Source: Elusimicrobiota bacterium
GTDB taxonomy: Bacteria > Elusimicrobiota > Elusimicrobia > UBA1565 > UBA9628
NCBI GenBank assembly: GCA_016209035.1
Contig: JACQWX010000093.1
Coordinates: forward strand, 1-58,812
Reading direction: 5' to 3'
Length of the DNA: 58,812 nt
This document shows positions 56,835 through 58,812 of the stretch, piece by piece. Under the pieces are notes generated by a model, which did no database searches, had not been told where the DNA came from, and saw only the letters and a list, made by a program, of their open reading frames with translations. How positions within the stretch are numbered: position 1 is the stretch's first letter; each line of letters opens with the position of its first letter. Position numbers and translations under genes: made by a program.

Positions 56835-58812
56835 CTAATCATGCCCTCCCTCGGGATCAAAGGCCGGGAATATCTCGTCGGCCGATGCCCTGGGAATCAA
56901 ATACAGGTTGCCCTCCAGCCGTTCGTGAGCTCCCGCAAGACCGATCTTGGCCTGGTAATTCAGCTGCATGCTCGACCTCGCCGGTATCTTGTCAAAATCC
57001 CACCTTACGAACGGGACCGGGGAGTGCGTCCCGCCGATCCAATGCGCGATGTCGTAGAACTTGTGATCGCCCGATGCCGAGACAAACCTTGCATGAGGCG
57101 GGAAGACGGCCACGAGGGCTTGGTCGTCCGCGGCTTTGAGGCCGTCGTTCCTCAACTCGACCATGTAGTTGACCGTCTCGCCAGGGCTCACCGCCTCGGG
57201 CGCCATGGCTTTCATCTTCAAGTCCGTTCCCGGCGCAAGCCCCGCGTCCACGCGCTCCAGGCTCATGGTCAGCGTCCTGGGCGAGGAGTTCCCGTTCAAG
57301 GCGGCCTGCATGAGACCGTAGACCGGCTGGTCGGAGAGACCGCCCATGATCACGATTCCGGGGAATGATTCCTCCGCGTAAGCCCAGGCTTGCCCCGAGC
57401 CGCGCCCTGTCACATGAGAGAGGACGCAAAATCCCTCGCCGTCATGAGGACTGCCCTCCTGTCCGATCGTCAGGAGCGTCGCCATCGCGTTCAACCAGCC
57501 CGTGTGGTATCCGCTCATGGAGCCCTCGATGCCGGTCTGGAGCGTCTTGAGCCGGGTGGAGGGATACTCCCGCGAGGCGCCGTACAAAGCCGCGCCCGAC
57601 AAGTAGAGCTTCCCGGAAAGGAAGGCCGTGCTCAACCGGTTGAAGCTCCAAGCAGCCTGGAAGCGGTCGTAGACCCCGCTGCCTGGCGCGAACTCGCTCA
57701 GCGCGCCGTCAAGAACGCCCCGGATGTCTCCCGTGGTCACGCCTTTGAGATGGAGCTTCCCATCCGTCGTTCTCAGGTAGGCCATCCCCTTCCATCCGCC
57801 TTTGTAGGTCAATCCCTCCAGCGACGCGGTCCATTCGCCTTTCGCGAATCCCTTCCCGGCGAATGGCCCGGTCTTGATCGTCACCAAGTCGAAGGCGTTG
57901 AAACTGACGGCGCCTTGGAGCGCTCCGGTGGACAGGAGGTTCTGGAGACTCGCGCTTTGCGCCGCAACCGTCTCCATGAGCGTCGATTGCGCGGCGATGG
58001 TTTCCGTCGAAGGAGACAAGGTGAGAGGGGAGTCCGAGCCGGGGGAAGAGTATGACTTGACGGACCCGTTTTCGACCACCGTGCCGAGGTTCCCGGGTTC
58101 TCCCCCGGCGTTGCGGCCAAGGCCGCCCTCGGCAGTCATGATTCCGCTGAATGAAGTTGGTCCTCCGTGGTAGACAGCGATCCTGCCGCCGCCTCCCCCG
58201 CCTCCGCCCGAGACAGTCTTGGAGCCTCCGTTGGCCGCGATCAAGCCGCTCCCGGCCAGGCTCCCGGCACGGATGAGCACGCTTCCGCCCGAACCCCCGC
58301 CGCCCCCGCTGTCCCACCAATAGATGTGGGTCGTCGCAACTCCATTGGCGGTGACCGAGCCGTCCACCCGGAGCTCGCCGGACACCGTGAGCTTGAGCGC
58401 CCCTCCGCCGGCCCCGCCTCCGGTATAGGTCGCGTAGCCGAACCCTCCCCCGCTGCCGAGGTCCGTGGGCTCCACCACGGACCCGTAGGCGTTCCCGCCA
58501 GCGACCCCGGCGAAGTTGCCTCCCTTGCCGCCGTAGCCGCCCCCGCTTCCGCTGTTGTTGGTCATCGTGGTCCCGTCAGCGCCCTTGCCAGGCCCCTGGG
58601 CCCCAGGGTATCCCTTCCCGTCCGCGCTGACCTTGCCGCCGGATCCGATGGCCATTATCGGCGCGACTATATCGAGTGAACCCGTGCCGGCGGACCCGTC
58701 ATAGGGAGTCACCGTCAAGACGCCGTCTACTTGAACCGAGACTCCATAGACGCGCGGTCCATGAAGAACGTAAGTTTCCCCGGCAGGGACGATCAGGTTG
58801 TTGACATCATCA
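56835..58812 (-). CDS. Glycine-rich surface protein with DUF11-like C-terminal domain, 5' end outside window
   Basis: The frame is open to the window edge, so the N-terminus is missing; at least 658 residues are present. The visible part begins with beta-strand text (NNLIVPAGETYVLHG, VDGVLTV) and then a glycine-rich repetitive region of about 200 residues (GSGGGYGGKGGNFAGVAGG). A middle region has little low complexity. A DUF11/CARDB-like domain follows near the end (AVSPGETVNYMVELRNDG, FPPHARFVSASGDHKFYD). Such architecture suggests a large adhesin or S-layer-like outer-surface protein. Its stop lies 77 bp before the lnt start. Confidence 0.7.
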   Translation of the reverse strand, partial: DDVNNLIVPAGETYVLHGPRVYGVSVQVDGVLTVTPYDGSAGTGSLDIVAPIMAIGSGGKVSADGKGYPGAQGPGKGADGTTMTNNSGSGGGYGGKGGNFAGVAGGNAYGSVVEPTDLGSGGGFGYATYTGGGAGGGALKLTVSGELRVDGSVTANGVATTHIYWWDSGGGGGSGGSVLIRAGSLAGSGLIAANGGSKTVSGGGGGGGGRIAVYHGGPTSFSGIMTAEGGLGRNAGGEPGNLGTVVENGSVKSYSSPGSDSPLTLSPSTETIAAQSTLMETVAAQSASLQNLLSTGALQGAVSFNAFDLVTIKTGPFAGKGFAKGEWTASLEGLTYKGGWKGMAYLRTTDGKLHLKGVTTGDIRGVLDGALSEFAPGSGVYDRFQAAWSFNRLSTAFLSGKLYLSGAALYGASREYPSTRLKTLQTGIEGSMSGYHTGWLNAMATLLTIGQEGSPHDGEGFCVLSHVTGRGSGQAWAYAEESFPGIVIMGGLSDQPVYGLMQAALNGNSSPRTLTMSLERVDAGLAPGTDLKMKAMAPEAVSPGETVNYMVELRNDGLKAADDQALVAVFPPHARFVSASGDHKFYDIAHWIGGTHSPVPFVRWDFDKIPARSSMQLNYQAKIGLAGAHERLEGNLYLIPRASADEIFPAFDPEGGHD

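Noticed and set aside
1..58812. tRNA, rRNA, riboswitch or prophage modules.
   Set aside because: No cloverleaf, rRNA segment, recognisable riboswitch core or phage structural genes were seen; a covariance-model scan would be needed to exclude small RNAs.

Overview
The window is GC-rich, densely packed bacterial chromosomal DNA. Many adjacent genes overlap by 4 bp (ATGA or GTGA). It encodes Gram-negative envelope functions: an outer-membrane-barrel-like protein, apolipoprotein N-acyltransferase (Lnt), an O-antigen-ligase-like protein, heptose nucleotide synthesis and lipoproteins. TPR-fused membrane proteins, pilin-like domains, an ankyrin-caspase lipoprotein and very many GT-C glycosyltransferases recall Elusimicrobiota and related uncultured phyla. 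That assignment is inference from gene content only; there is no rRNA or other marker gene here.

Layout. 1-1140: two toxin-antitoxin (TA) modules on the minus strand, the first cut by the window edge. 1462-9736: a minus-strand surface-glycan operon (nucleotidyltransferase, two GT-C proteins, outer-membrane protein, GT2, WecA/MraY-like transferase, FAD sugar oxidoreductase). 9809-10509: a VapBC module with a palindromic operator. 10506-14362: hrpB and a divergent MFS exporter around a small palindrome. 14301-15567: gmhA and gmhB. 15740-17734: a decayed IS1634-like element with 29-bp inverted ends and a 9-bp flanking repeat, lying next to the stop codon of a GlgX-like gene whose three catalytic acids are all replaced. 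19852-22552: a GT-C protein and a truncated caspase-like lipoprotein.

22666-40374 is a second, larger glycan locus. A minus-strand operon (methyltransferases, cupin, GT2, GT-C, GT-C-TPR fusion) and a plus-strand eight-gene operon diverge at about 30.2 kb. The plus operon holds HddA- and HddC-like enzymes, which with gmhA/gmhB would complete the GDP-D-glycero-alpha-D-manno-heptose pathway. It also holds a WlbA/WlbB/WlbE-like trio (oxidoreductase, acetyltransferase, aminotransferase) expected for a 3-acetamido sugar.

40795-50284 is an envelope operon set: an exported TldD/TldE-like protease pair, an O-antigen-ligase-TPR fusion, an RDD-pilin fusion and an 805-aa secreted protein of unknown function. 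Perfect long inverted repeats sit at two of its gene junctions. 50537-52819 holds an acyl-CoA dehydrogenase and prfB. 53019-54285 is a small accessory island with a consensus promoter, a frameshifted gene and a decayed TA pair. The window ends with a histone-deacetylase-family gene overlapping lnt, and the 3' part of a glycine-rich surface protein that runs off the end.

The most notable signals are the GlgX-like predicted pseudoenzyme, a 52-bp tandem duplication that frameshifts the C-terminus of an outer-membrane protein, the exported TldD/E pair, and several kinds of small palindromic or inverted-repeat element.
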